Part shown: positions 37,076 through 45,444 of the stretch, piece after piece
Layout of the letters: each line of letters starts with the position of its first letter
Position numbering within the stretch: the stretch's first letter is position 1
NCBI RefSeq assembly: GCF_000368265.1
Contig: NZ_KB851219.1
Location: 1,729,515 to 1,793,514, forward strand
Source: Acinetobacter brisouisimilis
GTDB lineage: Bacteria; Pseudomonadota; Gammaproteobacteria; Pseudomonadales; Moraxellaceae
DNA length: 64,000 nucleotides
Direction: 5' to 3'
Position numbers and translations under genes: made by a program
The notes under the pieces: model-generated
Database searches by the model: none
What the model was told of the DNA's origin: nothing
The model's input: the letters and a program-made list of their open reading frames with translations, nothing else

Positions 37076-38719
37076 ATGGCAGTCAGTGCATACGATGAGT
37101 TACCGAAAAATGCAGCAAATTTTGTTGCATTATCGCCACTACGCTATCTGGAACGAGCGGCTCATATTTACCCGCATCAAGCCGCCATAATTCATGGGAC
37201 ACGGCAGATTACTTGGCGTGAAAAATATATGCGCTGTCGCCAGTTTGCTCACCAGCTCAATCAGCTCGGTATCGGGAAAAATGATACAGTTTCGGTGTTA
37301 TTGCCCAATATTCCTGCAATGATTGAAGCGCACTTTGCTGTTCCCATGGCTGGCGCTGTACTCAATACACTCAATACTCGCCTCGATGCCAAAACACTGG
37401 CATTTATGCTAGACCATGCCGAAAGCAAACTATTGCTGGTTGATAGTGAATTTTCGACACTGGCGCAAGAAGCATTGGCTTTGGTTAAACATCAGGTCCT
37501 CGTGATTGATGTGCATGATGCCGAATATGATGGTGCTGCAAAGGATATTGGTTTTATTGAGTATGAAACTTGGCTCGCACAGGGAGATGCCGATTTTGAA
37601 TGGCATTTACCTAACGATGAATGGGATGCAATTAGTCTTAACTACACGTCAGGCACAACAGGCAATCCCAAAGGTGTAGTTTATCATCATCGGGGCGCAT
37701 ACATTAATGCCGCCAGTAACATCATTGCCAGTGGCATGATTCCACGCGCCAAATATCTATGGACCCTGCCATTGTTTCACTGCAATGGCTGGTGTTTTGC
37801 ATGGACAATGGCTGCCAACGGGGGCACCAATATTTGCCTGCGTAAAGTCGACACGGAACAGGTTTTTCAGCTGATTGCCCAACATAAGGTTGATTATTTC
37901 TGTGGCGCACCGATTGTGTTGTCTATGCTGATTAACACCCCTAAAGACAAACAGATCACGTTTAACCATCGAGTAGAAGTCATGGTCGCAGGTGCAGCAC
38001 CACCCGCAGCGATCATTGAAGGAATGCGCAATATTGGTATTAATGTCACTCATGTCTACGGTCTGACTGAAACTTATGGCCCTTCTGCGCTTTGTGCTTC
38101 ACAAGCAGGCTGGAGTGAGTTATCTATTCAGGAACAAGCGCAATTGCATTCGCGTCAAGGTGTACCATACCCATTACAAGATGCCATGAAAGTGATTGAT
38201 CCTGAAACTATGGAACCCGTACCACATGATGGGCATACCATGGGCGAAATCATGTTCCGTGGCAATATTGTGATGAAAGGTTATCTAAAAAACCCACACG
38301 CCACCGAAGAAGCTTTTGCTGGCGGATGGTTTCACACGGGTGATCTTGCGGTTTGTCAGCCTGATGGCTATGCCAAAATTATGGACCGTTCTAAAGACCT
38401 GATTATCTCAGGTGGAGAAAATATTTCATCTCTTGAAATTGAGGAAGTACTCTATCAGCATCCTGCTGTTTTAACTGCGGCGGTGGTTGCCAAACCCGAT
38501 CCTTATTGGCAGGAAGTGCCCTGTGCTTTTATTGAAGTCAAAACAGGTCATGAACTCAGTGCAGAGCAACTGATTGAACACTGCAAACAATATCTGGCAC
38601 GTTATAAGTTACCAAAAGATATTGTGATGACCGAAATCCCAAAAACCTCGACAGGTAAGTTACAGAAATTTATTTTGCGAGAATGGGCAAAACAACGTGC
38701 AGAACAGCAAACAGGCTAA
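37076..38719 (+). CDS. Acyl-CoA ligase (AMP-forming, medium-chain type)
   Basis: A 547-residue member of the ANL superfamily that activates a carboxylic acid to its CoA thioester via an acyl-AMP. Visible motifs are the P-loop YTSGTTGNPKG near residue 190, PLFHCNGW, VYGLTETYGP, GWFHTGDLAV with the ATP-ribose Asp, and the hinge/lysine end PKTSTGKLQKF. The closest groups by eye are AlkK-like medium-chain fatty acid ligases and the DmdB methylmercaptopropionate ligases. The precise substrate is open. AGGAGC precedes the ATG. It is divergent from thrS. Confidence 0.85.
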   Translation: MAVSAYDELPKNAANFVALSPLRYLERAAHIYPHQAAIIHGTRQITWREKYMRCRQFAHQLNQLGIGKNDTVSVLLPNIPAMIEAHFAVPMAGAVLNTLNTRLDAKTLAFMLDHAESKLLLVDSEFSTLAQEALALVKHQVLVIDVHDAEYDGAAKDIGFIEYETWLAQGDADFEWHLPNDEWDAISLNYTSGTTGNPKGVVYHHRGAYINAASNIIASGMIPRAKYLWTLPLFHCNGWCFAWTMAANGGTNICLRKVDTEQVFQLIAQHKVDYFCGAPIVLSMLINTPKDKQITFNHRVEVMVAGAAPPAAIIEGMRNIGINVTHVYGLTETYGPSALCASQAGWSELSIQEQAQLHSRQGVPYPLQDAMKVIDPETMEPVPHDGHTMGEIMFRGNIVMKGYLKNPHATEEAFAGGWFHTGDLAVCQPDGYAKIMDRSKDLIISGGENISSLEIEEVLYQHPAVLTAAVVAKPDPYWQEVPCAFIEVKTGHELSAEQLIEHCKQYLARYKLPKDIVMTEIPKTSTGKLQKFILREWAKQRAEQQTG

Positions 38720-38734
38720 ATTCAACACAAAAAA

Positions 38735-38764
38735 ATAAGCGACCTTAAAGGTCGCTTTATTTAT
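38735..38764. terminator. Bidirectional terminator between acyl-CoA ligase and darP genes
   Basis: AATAAGCGACCT and AGGTCGCTTTATT arms, with the darP stop codon lying inside the 3' flank. Confidence 0.78.
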
Positions 38765-39315
38765 CTTGATTTACCCTGATCAGAGAGCAGTCCAACTTGC
38801 TGTACATAGTTCAACAACTTCTGACGTGAAACTTCAAGCTCTTCGTCCGTTGCTTCAAGTTGCTTGTCGCGGTAAATACGCAAGACATGCTGACGCAAAG
38901 TGTGTTTATCAGTTGCATTGAACTGCTTGCTAAATTCATGAATCGCACTATCGCCTTGCTCAATCATACGATCAACCCAGCGTTGCAACTGTACCTGTTT
39001 TTTTACCCCTTGCTGCGGAGTTAGATACGATAAAATCAGGCTTTCATCTTCATTGCGAAGCAGTTTACCAATCCGCTGAAATTGGCGGCGGCGTGCTTCA
39101 AATGAGCTAATGGTTTGTACATCAAGCAGCGCTTCAATTAAACGCTCTTCAACAGGGAGTTGTTGAATTTGCTTAATGGATAGCGCGGCCAATCGTTCAC
39201 CCAAAGCTGCCATGCGCTGTACAGCTTTCTTTTGTTCAGTTTTGCTTGCACGACCATCTAAAGATTCAAAATCTTCTTCGGTATAGCGTTGTTGCGGTTG
39301 CGGTCGTCGTGCCAC
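38761..39315 (-). CDS. darP: Ribosome biogenesis factor DarP/YjgA (DUF615)
   Basis: A 184-residue, highly helical and basic protein of the YjgA/DarP family, which associates with late 50S precursors and helps fold the peptidyl transferase centre. The family start RRPQPQQRYTEEDFESLDG-like segment, ASKTEQKKAVQRMAALGERL and FEARRRQFQRIGKLLR are characteristic. The start codon is GTG, two bases after the npr stop, with GAGG inside the end of npr. It is the last gene of the pcnB-to-darP run. Confidence 0.88.
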   Translation of the reverse strand: MARRPQPQQRYTEEDFESLDGRASKTEQKKAVQRMAALGERLAALSIKQIQQLPVEERLIEALLDVQTISSFEARRRQFQRIGKLLRNEDESLILSYLTPQQGVKKQVQLQRWVDRMIEQGDSAIHEFSKQFNATDKHTLRQHVLRIYRDKQLEATDEELEVSRQKLLNYVQQVGLLSDQGKSR

Positions 39316-39317
39316 GT

Positions 39318-39587
39318 TTAATCTGCCTCATAAAATTTTGCTGCGAAAAGTGCCAGAACTTCGTCTAAGGCTTTCTCTTCATCTGGTCCGTCTACAACAA
39401 TGCGTAATGTTGTTCCCTTTCCAGCACCAAGCATTAACAATGCCATAATGTTTTTTGCATCGATCAATTTATCGCCCTTACCTACCTGAATCGAAGAGCG
39501 GAATTTGGTGGTCACTTCAATTAATTTGCCAGAGGCACGTGCATGTAAACCAAGTTTATTAATTACATCTACTGTCGTGTCAATCAT
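39318..39587 (-). CDS. npr: HPr-like phosphocarrier (NPr)
   Basis: An 89-residue HPr-fold protein with the phosphorylatable His15 in [11 protein letters not shown] and the second-helix region [17 protein letters not shown]. It lacks the serine kinase site features of Gram-positive HPr. In Proteobacteria such NPr proteins belong to the nitrogen-related PTS. Its ATG overlaps the rapZ stop (ATGA), so the two are translationally coupled. PtsN and RpoN, common partners, are not in the window. Confidence 0.88.
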   Translation of the reverse strand: MIDTTVDVINKLGLHARASGKLIEVTTKFRSSIQVGKGDKLIDAKNIMALLMLGAGKGTTLRIVVDGPDEEKALDEVLALFAAKFYEAD

Positions 39588-40435
39588 GACCAATGCTTCA
39601 TTTCTCTATGTAAAACTTGAATAGACCAGTTCGCCTTCAGTGCTTTTCTAAGTCTATCCACCATATAAACTGAGCGGTGCTGCCCACCCGTACATCCAAT
39701 GGAGACGGTAATATAATGTCTATGCCCTTCTGCAAAGGCAGGAAGCCATTTTGCTAAAAACTGATAAATATCACTAAACATGGCATTGGTTTGATCATTT
39801 GCCCCCAAAAATTCCTGAATCGGGGTATCCAGACCAGAGAATTTTCGTAATTCTAAATCCCAATGCGGGTTTGGCAAGTGTCTGACATCAAAAACATAGT
39901 CAGCATCAAGTGGAATGCCATGTTTATAACCAAATGATTGTAAAATCACAACCATATCTTCTGACTGTCCAAGTTTGGACAACAGAGTATGCTTTAAATC
40001 ATGCACACTTTTGTCTGTAGTATCAATATTGACTGTTGCACGAAACTGCATTGGCAGCAACAGGCTTTTTTCTATTGCAATACATTCCAGCAAAGTTTTA
40101 TAACGTGTTGCAAGTGGATGAGGACGGCGTGACGCACTAAAACGCGAAATCAATCCTTGATCCTGCGTGGTCAAATAAATCACATCGACCATACCATGTT
40201 TTTGTAATTGTTCAAAAACGTGATCAAATTCCTGAAAATCCGCTTGTGTACTACGAACATCTACACCAAGCGCCAATTGTTCAAGATTATTTTCATGATC
40301 CAGTTTGGCGACAATTTCGGGAAGCAGTGCCAACGGCAAATTATCAATACAGTAATAGCCCAAATCTTCGAGCACCTGTAGCGCAGAGGATTTTCCTGAA
40401 CCTGATTGACCTGTGACAATTAAAATACGTTTCAT
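39584..40435 (-). CDS. rapZ: RNase adapter / nucleotide-binding protein RapZ
   Basis: A 283-residue P-loop protein with GQSGSGKS at residues 9-16, [17 protein letters not shown] and, in the C-terminal RNA-binding domain, [17 protein letters not shown]. In E. coli RapZ delivers the sRNA GlmZ to RNase E and controls glucosamine-6-phosphate synthase. The C-domain is intact here, but the RNA partner in this organism is unknown. The ATG at 40433-40435 has AGGAAA upstream; an earlier TTG at 40465 is less likely. npr overlaps its end. Confidence 0.92.
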   Translation of the reverse strand: MKRILIVTGQSGSGKSSALQVLEDLGYYCIDNLPLALLPEIVAKLDHENNLEQLALGVDVRSTQADFQEFDHVFEQLQKHGMVDVIYLTTQDQGLISRFSASRRPHPLATRYKTLLECIAIEKSLLLPMQFRATVNIDTTDKSVHDLKHTLLSKLGQSEDMVVILQSFGYKHGIPLDADYVFDVRHLPNPHWDLELRKFSGLDTPIQEFLGANDQTNAMFSDIYQFLAKWLPAFAEGHRHYITVSIGCTGGQHRSVYMVDRLRKALKANWSIQVLHREMKHWS

Positions 40436-40467
40436 GACACTGCTTTCCTCATTGCGTTTAGACAATG

Positions 40468-41313
40468 TTATCCAACAAATTTGACAATCAAATTATCGAT
40501 TAAACGCGTTGTGCCTAATTTTGCTGCCACAAAGATCACAGTATCTTGCTTAAAGTCTGTGACCATTTGCAACGTTGGGCTACGCGCCTCAACATAATCA
40601 ACGACAAAACCTGCCTGCGTAAGTTGTGTTTTTATCTCAGCCAAAACGGCATCCAGACTCACACCCTCTAGCAAAGCCTTTTCAGCATGTTTCAAACTTT
40701 GATAAATTGTTGGTGCAATTGCACGTTGCTCAGGGGTCAAATAACCATTACGTGAGCTAAGCGCCAAACCATCAGCAGCACGTGTGATAGGTACACCGAT
40801 CACTTCGATCGGGAAACTTAAATCTTGCACCAACTGACGAATAACCGCCAACTGCTGAAAGTCTTTTTGCCCAAAAAATGCCAAGCTGGGTTGAACAATA
40901 TTAAATAACTTGCTAACCACAACTGCAACACCATCAAAGTGTCCTGGGCGCGATGCACCACACAAATCAGCAGTAATACCTGAGACACTAATGTTCGTTA
41001 AAAATGGCTGCTTGCCATACATTTGCTCCACACTCGGTGCAAAAACAATATCGCAACCTACATCAGCAACTAACTGGCTGTCTTTGTCTAAAGTTCGTGG
41101 GTAATTATCAAAATCTTCGTTCGGTCCAAACTGAATTGGATTCACAAAAACACTGACCACAACAACATCACACAATTTTTTCGCTTCGCGAACTAAATTG
41201 AGATGCCCTTCATGCAAATTCCCCATGGTTGGGACAAATCCAATGCGTTTTTTTGCAGTACGTGCTGGACTAAGCGCTGCATTTAACCCCTGAATGGTCG
41301 TTTCAGTTTTCAT
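40468..41313 (-). CDS. panC: Pantothenate synthetase
   Basis: A 281-residue enzyme joining pantoate and beta-alanine with ATP to make pantothenate. The ATP-binding [16 protein letters not shown] and [17 protein letters not shown] are diagnostic, as is ALSSRNGYL near the C-domain. panB lies two bases upstream on the same strand. The aspartate decarboxylase gene panD is not here. Confidence 0.95.
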   Translation of the reverse strand: MKTETTIQGLNAALSPARTAKKRIGFVPTMGNLHEGHLNLVREAKKLCDVVVVSVFVNPIQFGPNEDFDNYPRTLDKDSQLVADVGCDIVFAPSVEQMYGKQPFLTNISVSGITADLCGASRPGHFDGVAVVVSKLFNIVQPSLAFFGQKDFQQLAVIRQLVQDLSFPIEVIGVPITRAADGLALSSRNGYLTPEQRAIAPTIYQSLKHAEKALLEGVSLDAVLAEIKTQLTQAGFVVDYVEARSPTLQMVTDFKQDTVIFVAAKLGTTRLIDNLIVKFVG

Positions 41314-41315
41314 GA

Positions 41316-42125
41316 TTACAACTCAACTTGGAAAGTATGTTCAATATTTGGGAAACTTTGCTCAAGCACCGCTTGATGATAGGCTTTCAGAGCATTGACA
41401 ATAGCATGTTCACCTGACTGCTCTGCCATAAAGTTACGCACAAATTTGGCAACTTTCCCAAAAGTTAATCCTAACATGTCTTGTACAACCAGCACTTGCC
41501 CATCTGTGTCTTTTCCAGCACCAATCCCAATCACAGGAATATGAGGGAACAGTTCAGTGACTTCTTTGCCTAACTGTGCAGGCACACATTCTAAGAGCAA
41601 CATGGCAGCGCCTGCTTCAACCAAAGACCGACAATCTTCAATCAATTGATCGGCTGCATCACGAGTTTTCGCTTGTAGTTTATAACCACCAAAGACATGC
41701 ACTGACTGCGGCGTGAGTCCCAGATGCATACAGACTGGAATACCGTTACGGGTTAAGTTTTTGACCGTATCTGCAAGCCATGCACCACCTTCAATTTTGA
41801 CCATCTGTGCGCCAGCCTGCATCACCATTCTGGAGTTTTGCAGTGCGTCATTCAGTGTGGCATAACTCATAAAAGGCAAATCTGTCATGAGAAAAGCGTG
41901 CTGGTTAGCACGACGCACTGCTGCTGTATGATATGCCATATCTGCAACTGTCACAGGTAAAGTCGAATCGTGCCCCTGAATGGTCATTCCTAAGGAATCC
42001 CCAATCAAAATGCTATCAATTCCTGCAACTTGCATTGCTTTTGCCATACTGGCGTCATAGCAAGTCAAGCAAGAAAACTTTTTACCTTGTGCTTTCAATT
42101 GTCTTAAATCATGGAGACTAATCAT
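41316..42125 (-). CDS. panB: 3-methyl-2-oxobutanoate hydroxymethyltransferase
   Basis: A 269-residue TIM-barrel enzyme for the first committed step of pantothenate synthesis, using methylene-tetrahydrofolate. [20 protein letters not shown] (metal and ketoacid site), [26 protein letters not shown] and [18 protein letters not shown] are family motifs. Its ATG overlaps the folK stop by 4 bases. folK gives the folate link in this run. Confidence 0.95.
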   Translation of the reverse strand: MISLHDLRQLKAQGKKFSCLTCYDASMAKAMQVAGIDSILIGDSLGMTIQGHDSTLPVTVADMAYHTAAVRRANQHAFLMTDLPFMSYATLNDALQNSRMVMQAGAQMVKIEGGAWLADTVKNLTRNGIPVCMHLGLTPQSVHVFGGYKLQAKTRDAADQLIEDCRSLVEAGAAMLLLECVPAQLGKEVTELFPHIPVIGIGAGKDTDGQVLVVQDMLGLTFGKVAKFVRNFMAEQSGEHAIVNALKAYHQAVLEQSFPNIEHTFQVEL

Positions 42126-42652
42126 TCAGCGTCCTCTTGTTCATCCTGAGGTTGATTCTGCTGTGACACATCAGCCCAATTGCGGTTCAGCATCGGGGTT
42201 AAGATGGATGTCTGAACAATATCGAGCTGTTTCAGTGACTGCGAATCAACAGTTAACTCTACATCTAAGTCTAATAGTGGGATCACCACAAAATCGCGCA
42301 ATAACAGCCCCACATGCGGTACAGTGAGGCGTTCATGTTGAATTTTCTCTTGACCATATAACAGTAGATCTAAATCTAAAGTACGCTCACCCCAGCGACG
42401 TAAACGCACTCGACCAGCATTCTGTTCAAATTGCTGTAATTGATCCAATAATGCAAGTGGTGCCAAATCGGTTTTCAACTCAGCAACTGCATTCAAATAA
42501 TCGGGTTGGTCTTGTGGCCCCATTGGCGGGGTACTGTACAACTGCGAGACTCGAACATCGCCTAAAGTTCGCAGTTTTGCGATGGCTTCTTGCAGAATAT
42601 GCAGAGAATCACCCAAGTTGCTGCCCAAACCGATATAACTGGTTACTGTCAT
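42122..42652 (-). CDS. folK: 2-amino-4-hydroxy-6-hydroxymethyldihydropteridine pyrophosphokinase
   Basis: A 176-residue HPPK, a folate pathway enzyme transferring pyrophosphate from ATP. YIGLGSNLGDS at the start, TPPMGPQDQPDYLNAV and the signature RWGERTLDLDLLLYG are clear. A Gln/Glu/Asp-rich tail of about ten residues follows the fold. It overlaps pcnB and panB by 4 bases each, which indicates tight coupling. Confidence 0.94.
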   Translation of the reverse strand: MTVTSYIGLGSNLGDSLHILQEAIAKLRTLGDVRVSQLYSTPPMGPQDQPDYLNAVAELKTDLAPLALLDQLQQFEQNAGRVRLRRWGERTLDLDLLLYGQEKIQHERLTVPHVGLLLRDFVVIPLLDLDVELTVDSQSLKQLDIVQTSILTPMLNRNWADVSQQNQPQDEQEDAE

Positions 42653-44100
42653 TGTGTTGGCCCAAAAATCACTTGGCTTAAATCACGCTGTACCCGTTTG
42701 CGTTTTAAAATCGGATGGTTCACATCAACACCATTCGCATTACCTGCGGCTGTATTTGCAGATGAATGAGCTGGCGCTTGTGCGGACTTGTTACGTGAAC
42801 GGCGACTGCGAGTTGGTGCTGCTTCTGCAACCAAAGGTGTAATTGCAGTATCAACCTCTACATCTTCTGTACGCGGTTTACGGCGGGTCTTGGCACGTTG
42901 GCGATTGTACTGGGAAATAGCCACTTCTTTTTGGTCTGTGGTCATATCCTGATAGGCTTCCCACCACTGCCCCATACCTTGCGTAGTATCATCACCTGAT
43001 TTTTCACGCAACAATAAAAAGTCAAAGCCTGCACGGAAACGCGCATGCCCTGCTAAACTTTCAATTTGTTGTGGTTTTGGACTCAACAAACGCGTTTGCA
43101 TTTCCCAGACTTCACGAATAAAAGTTTCAGCAAAACGTGGAATAATGGTACGCGTTGACTGGCGTTTAAGTACATCTAAACCTGCTTGCGCGCGGGCCTC
43201 AGCTGCAACTACACCTTTTGCCAGATAAAACTCAGTACGTTCCTGAAAGTTGCGCCAAAGCAACACGGCATAGAAAAATGCCGGGTTAATGGTTTTGCCA
43301 ATCTGTATACGCTGATCGGTATTTTTTGCGGCTAAGGCAATAAACTCTGTCACATCTGTGCTGACTTCAGCAAACAACTGTTTCCATAAACCAAATTCGA
43401 TCAGTAATGGTAAAACACGTTGCAAATGCCCCATGGTAAAGAGCTTTTGCGATTCATCATATAAACGGTGCGGAGAAATGTCGCGTAATAACTGCGTCAT
43501 TTCAGGGGTAAACACGTCCAAGATTTCAGGTGCAATACTAAAATTGAGTTTGGCTGCAAAGCGTAATGTACGCAACATTCGCACAGGATCTTCTTCAAAG
43601 CGTAGCTTTGGTTCACCCAATAAGCGCAAAGTTTTACTTTTTACATCTTCAATGGCATGGCAAAAATCTAAAATCACACCCTGACGTGGCTGATAGTACA
43701 TCGCATTAATGGAGAAATCACGACGAACAAAATCTTGTTCGATGGTTCCCCAATTGTTATCACGTAGGATCATGCCAAGTGCACTGGTAACTGCTTTTTT
43801 CGGTGGTGCACGAAAGGTTGCAACTTCTATGAGGTCTCGCCCAACATAGACATGTGCCAACTCAAAACGTCGCCCAATAATTCGGCAACGACGCCCAAAC
43901 ACTTCTTTGACTTGCGCTGGTGTAGCGTTCGTTACCGCATCAAAATCTTTCGGATGTAGCCCGAGCATCAAGTCCCGAACGCCACCACCGACGATATATG
44001 CCTGATAACCTGCTTTGGTGAGAGCATCAATAACTTCTAATATAGAAGGAGGTAATTGTTTGATGGATAAACCATATTTTGACGCGCGTAAGGTATGCAA
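42649..44100 (-). CDS. pcnB: Poly(A) polymerase I
   Basis: A 483-residue class II nucleotidyltransferase that adds 3' A-tails and marks RNA for decay. The N-terminal GGGVRDLMLG and the catalytic KDFDAVTNATP come first. RRCRIIGRRFELAHV, RRDFSINAMYY and the flexible-loop/neck motif EDPVRMLRTLRFAAKL follow. The last 60 residues are a low-complexity, Arg/Ala/Asn-rich basic tail, likely disordered. The start is TTG at 44098-44100 with AGGAG 10 bases upstream; no better ATG exists. Confidence 0.93.
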   Translation of the reverse strand: MHTLRASKYGLSIKQLPPSILEVIDALTKAGYQAYIVGGGVRDLMLGLHPKDFDAVTNATPAQVKEVFGRRCRIIGRRFELAHVYVGRDLIEVATFRAPPKKAVTSALGMILRDNNWGTIEQDFVRRDFSINAMYYQPRQGVILDFCHAIEDVKSKTLRLLGEPKLRFEEDPVRMLRTLRFAAKLNFSIAPEILDVFTPEMTQLLRDISPHRLYDESQKLFTMGHLQRVLPLLIEFGLWKQLFAEVSTDVTEFIALAAKNTDQRIQIGKTINPAFFYAVLLWRNFQERTEFYLAKGVVAAEARAQAGLDVLKRQSTRTIIPRFAETFIREVWEMQTRLLSPKPQQIESLAGHARFRAGFDFLLLREKSGDDTTQGMGQWWEAYQDMTTDQKEVAISQYNRQRAKTRRKPRTEDVEVDTAITPLVAEAAPTRSRRSRNKSAQAPAHSSANTAAGNANGVDVNHPILKRKRVQRDLSQVIFGPTQ

Positions 44101-44192
44101 AAGACGCTTTCTCCTACGTCTGGAGTTAAAATTTTCAATCGTTGCTAATCATAGAGCATAGACCAATAAAGGGCAATTTGATTCTTCATTCA

Positions 44193-44210
44193 GGCAAATA
44201 TGAATTTGCC
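44193..44210. repeat. Small inverted repeat between pcnB and the ComEA-like gene
   Basis: GGCAAAT and ATTTGCC are perfect 7-base arms around a 4-base loop. No T-run follows on either strand. It may stabilise the end of the ComEA-like mRNA. Confidence 0.35.
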
Positions 44211-44236
44211 GTTGAATCTGTGGCTTTTTTCAGCAG

Positions 44237-44590
44237 TTATAACAGCAAAAATGCACGGTTTTTCTCAAATAGCTTATCCCCGATTCCCTTAACATTTTTA
44301 AGTTCATCAATGCTTTTGAATTTGCCATTTTTCTGGCGGTATTCAACAATTGCCTGCGCTTTCTTTGCACCCACACCTGTGAGTTTATTCTGCAACTCCA
44401 CTGCCGAGGCTTGGTTGAGACTCACCTGATGCGCTCCATGCACGGTCTGCGGAGTATGACTCTGATATTGTACCTGTTGCTGCTGTTTCCATTGCATATA
44501 ACGCTGGTCATAACTTTGTGTATTGTTATTTGCCCATGCCGAGCACGCCAAGCCAAAACTCAAAATTAATGAACTTAAAGTTTTTATCAT
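44237..44590 (-). CDS. ComEA-like helix-hairpin-helix protein
   Basis: A 117-residue exported protein. The signal peptide ends near SAWA (about residue 20). A Gln-rich linker follows, then a double helix-hairpin-helix domain: VSLNQASAVELQNKLTGVG and KKAQAIVEYRQKNGKFKSID with KNVKGIGDKLFEKN. This is the size and layout of periplasmic ComEA, which binds incoming DNA during natural transformation. It follows mazG by 8 bases. Other small HhH envelope proteins have the same fold, so the role in DNA uptake is likely rather than certain. Confidence 0.82.
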   Translation of the reverse strand: MIKTLSSLILSFGLACSAWANNNTQSYDQRYMQWKQQQQVQYQSHTPQTVHGAHQVSLNQASAVELQNKLTGVGAKKAQAIVEYRQKNGKFKSIDELKNVKGIGDKLFEKNRAFLLL

Positions 44591-44598
44591 ATTTTAAC

Positions 44599-45369
44599 TC
44601 ATGATGATGTTTGTTGTTTTGCTTGCTCCCACAGCTGATCCATCTCACTAAGACTCATGTCGTGTACCGAACGATCTTGTTGCCGAGCCTGATCTTCTAT
44701 AAAAGCAAATCGTGTTCTAAATTTATGAATCGTTGAGAGTAAAGCGATTTCTCCCGAGAGTTCTAGTTTACGGCCAACATTAATCAAAGAAAATAAACAA
44801 TCACCAAATTCTGCCTGTATTTCATCAGGATTATTTTGCTGAATGGCTTGTTCCAGTTCGCCAATTTCTTCATGGACTTTACTTAACGCATCTTGCGTCG
44901 TTGCAAAATCAAAACCAATTTTTGCTGCCTTTTTTTGAATCTGCTCTGCCTGAGAAATGGCAGGCCCATGCTTAATATCACTCAAATATGACTGGGTTTG
45001 TCCCTGTTTTTCTTGTTGTTTAATTTTCTGCCAAAGCTCTGAGACTTGTTCAGGGCTTAAATTGGCATATTGTTCTTTCTGAAATACATGCGGATGGCGA
45101 CGAATCAGCTTATCAATGATCGCCTGTACGACATCATCAAAGTTAAATGCCTGCTGCTCAGCATACATTTGCGACTGAAACACGACTTGCAACAACAGAT
45201 CGCCCAGTTCATTACGAATCTCATCAATTGAACCCTGACGAATTGCATCTTCCACTTCATAAGCTTCTTCAATCACATAACGTGTCAGGCTTTGCGGCGT
45301 CTGTGCACGATCCCAAGGACATTGCTCACGTAGTTGCTGCATGATCTTCAATAACTGTTCAATTGGCAT
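44599..45369 (-). CDS. mazG: Nucleoside triphosphate pyrophosphohydrolase
   Basis: A 256-residue all-helical MazG with two repeated domains. LREQCPWDRAQTPQSLTRYV at the start and EEAYEVEDAI-x-EIRNELGDLLLQVVFQ carry the Mg-binding EExxE-x12-ExxD set; the second copy has EEIGELEQAI and EFGDCLFSLINVGRKL. It hydrolyses NTPs to NMPs and PPi and can lower ppGpp-related toxicity in E. coli, where mazG lies in the relA region as here. GAGAGGG precedes the ATG. Confidence 0.92.
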   Translation of the reverse strand: MPIEQLLKIMQQLREQCPWDRAQTPQSLTRYVIEEAYEVEDAIRQGSIDEIRNELGDLLLQVVFQSQMYAEQQAFNFDDVVQAIIDKLIRRHPHVFQKEQYANLSPEQVSELWQKIKQQEKQGQTQSYLSDIKHGPAISQAEQIQKKAAKIGFDFATTQDALSKVHEEIGELEQAIQQNNPDEIQAEFGDCLFSLINVGRKLELSGEIALLSTIHKFRTRFAFIEDQARQQDRSVHDMSLSEMDQLWEQAKQQTSS

Positions 45370-45400
45370 GTTACCCTCTCAAAATAAAAATTTTGCCAAG

Positions 45401-45430
45401 AAAAAAGCCAACAATTATGTTGGCTTTTTT
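45401..45430 (-). terminator. Intrinsic terminator after relA
   Basis: AAAGCCAAC and GTTGGCTTT arms around a 6-base loop with A- and T-runs, 14 bases past the relA stop and before mazG. Confidence 0.88.
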
Positions 45431-45444
45431 GTATAAACTGGATC

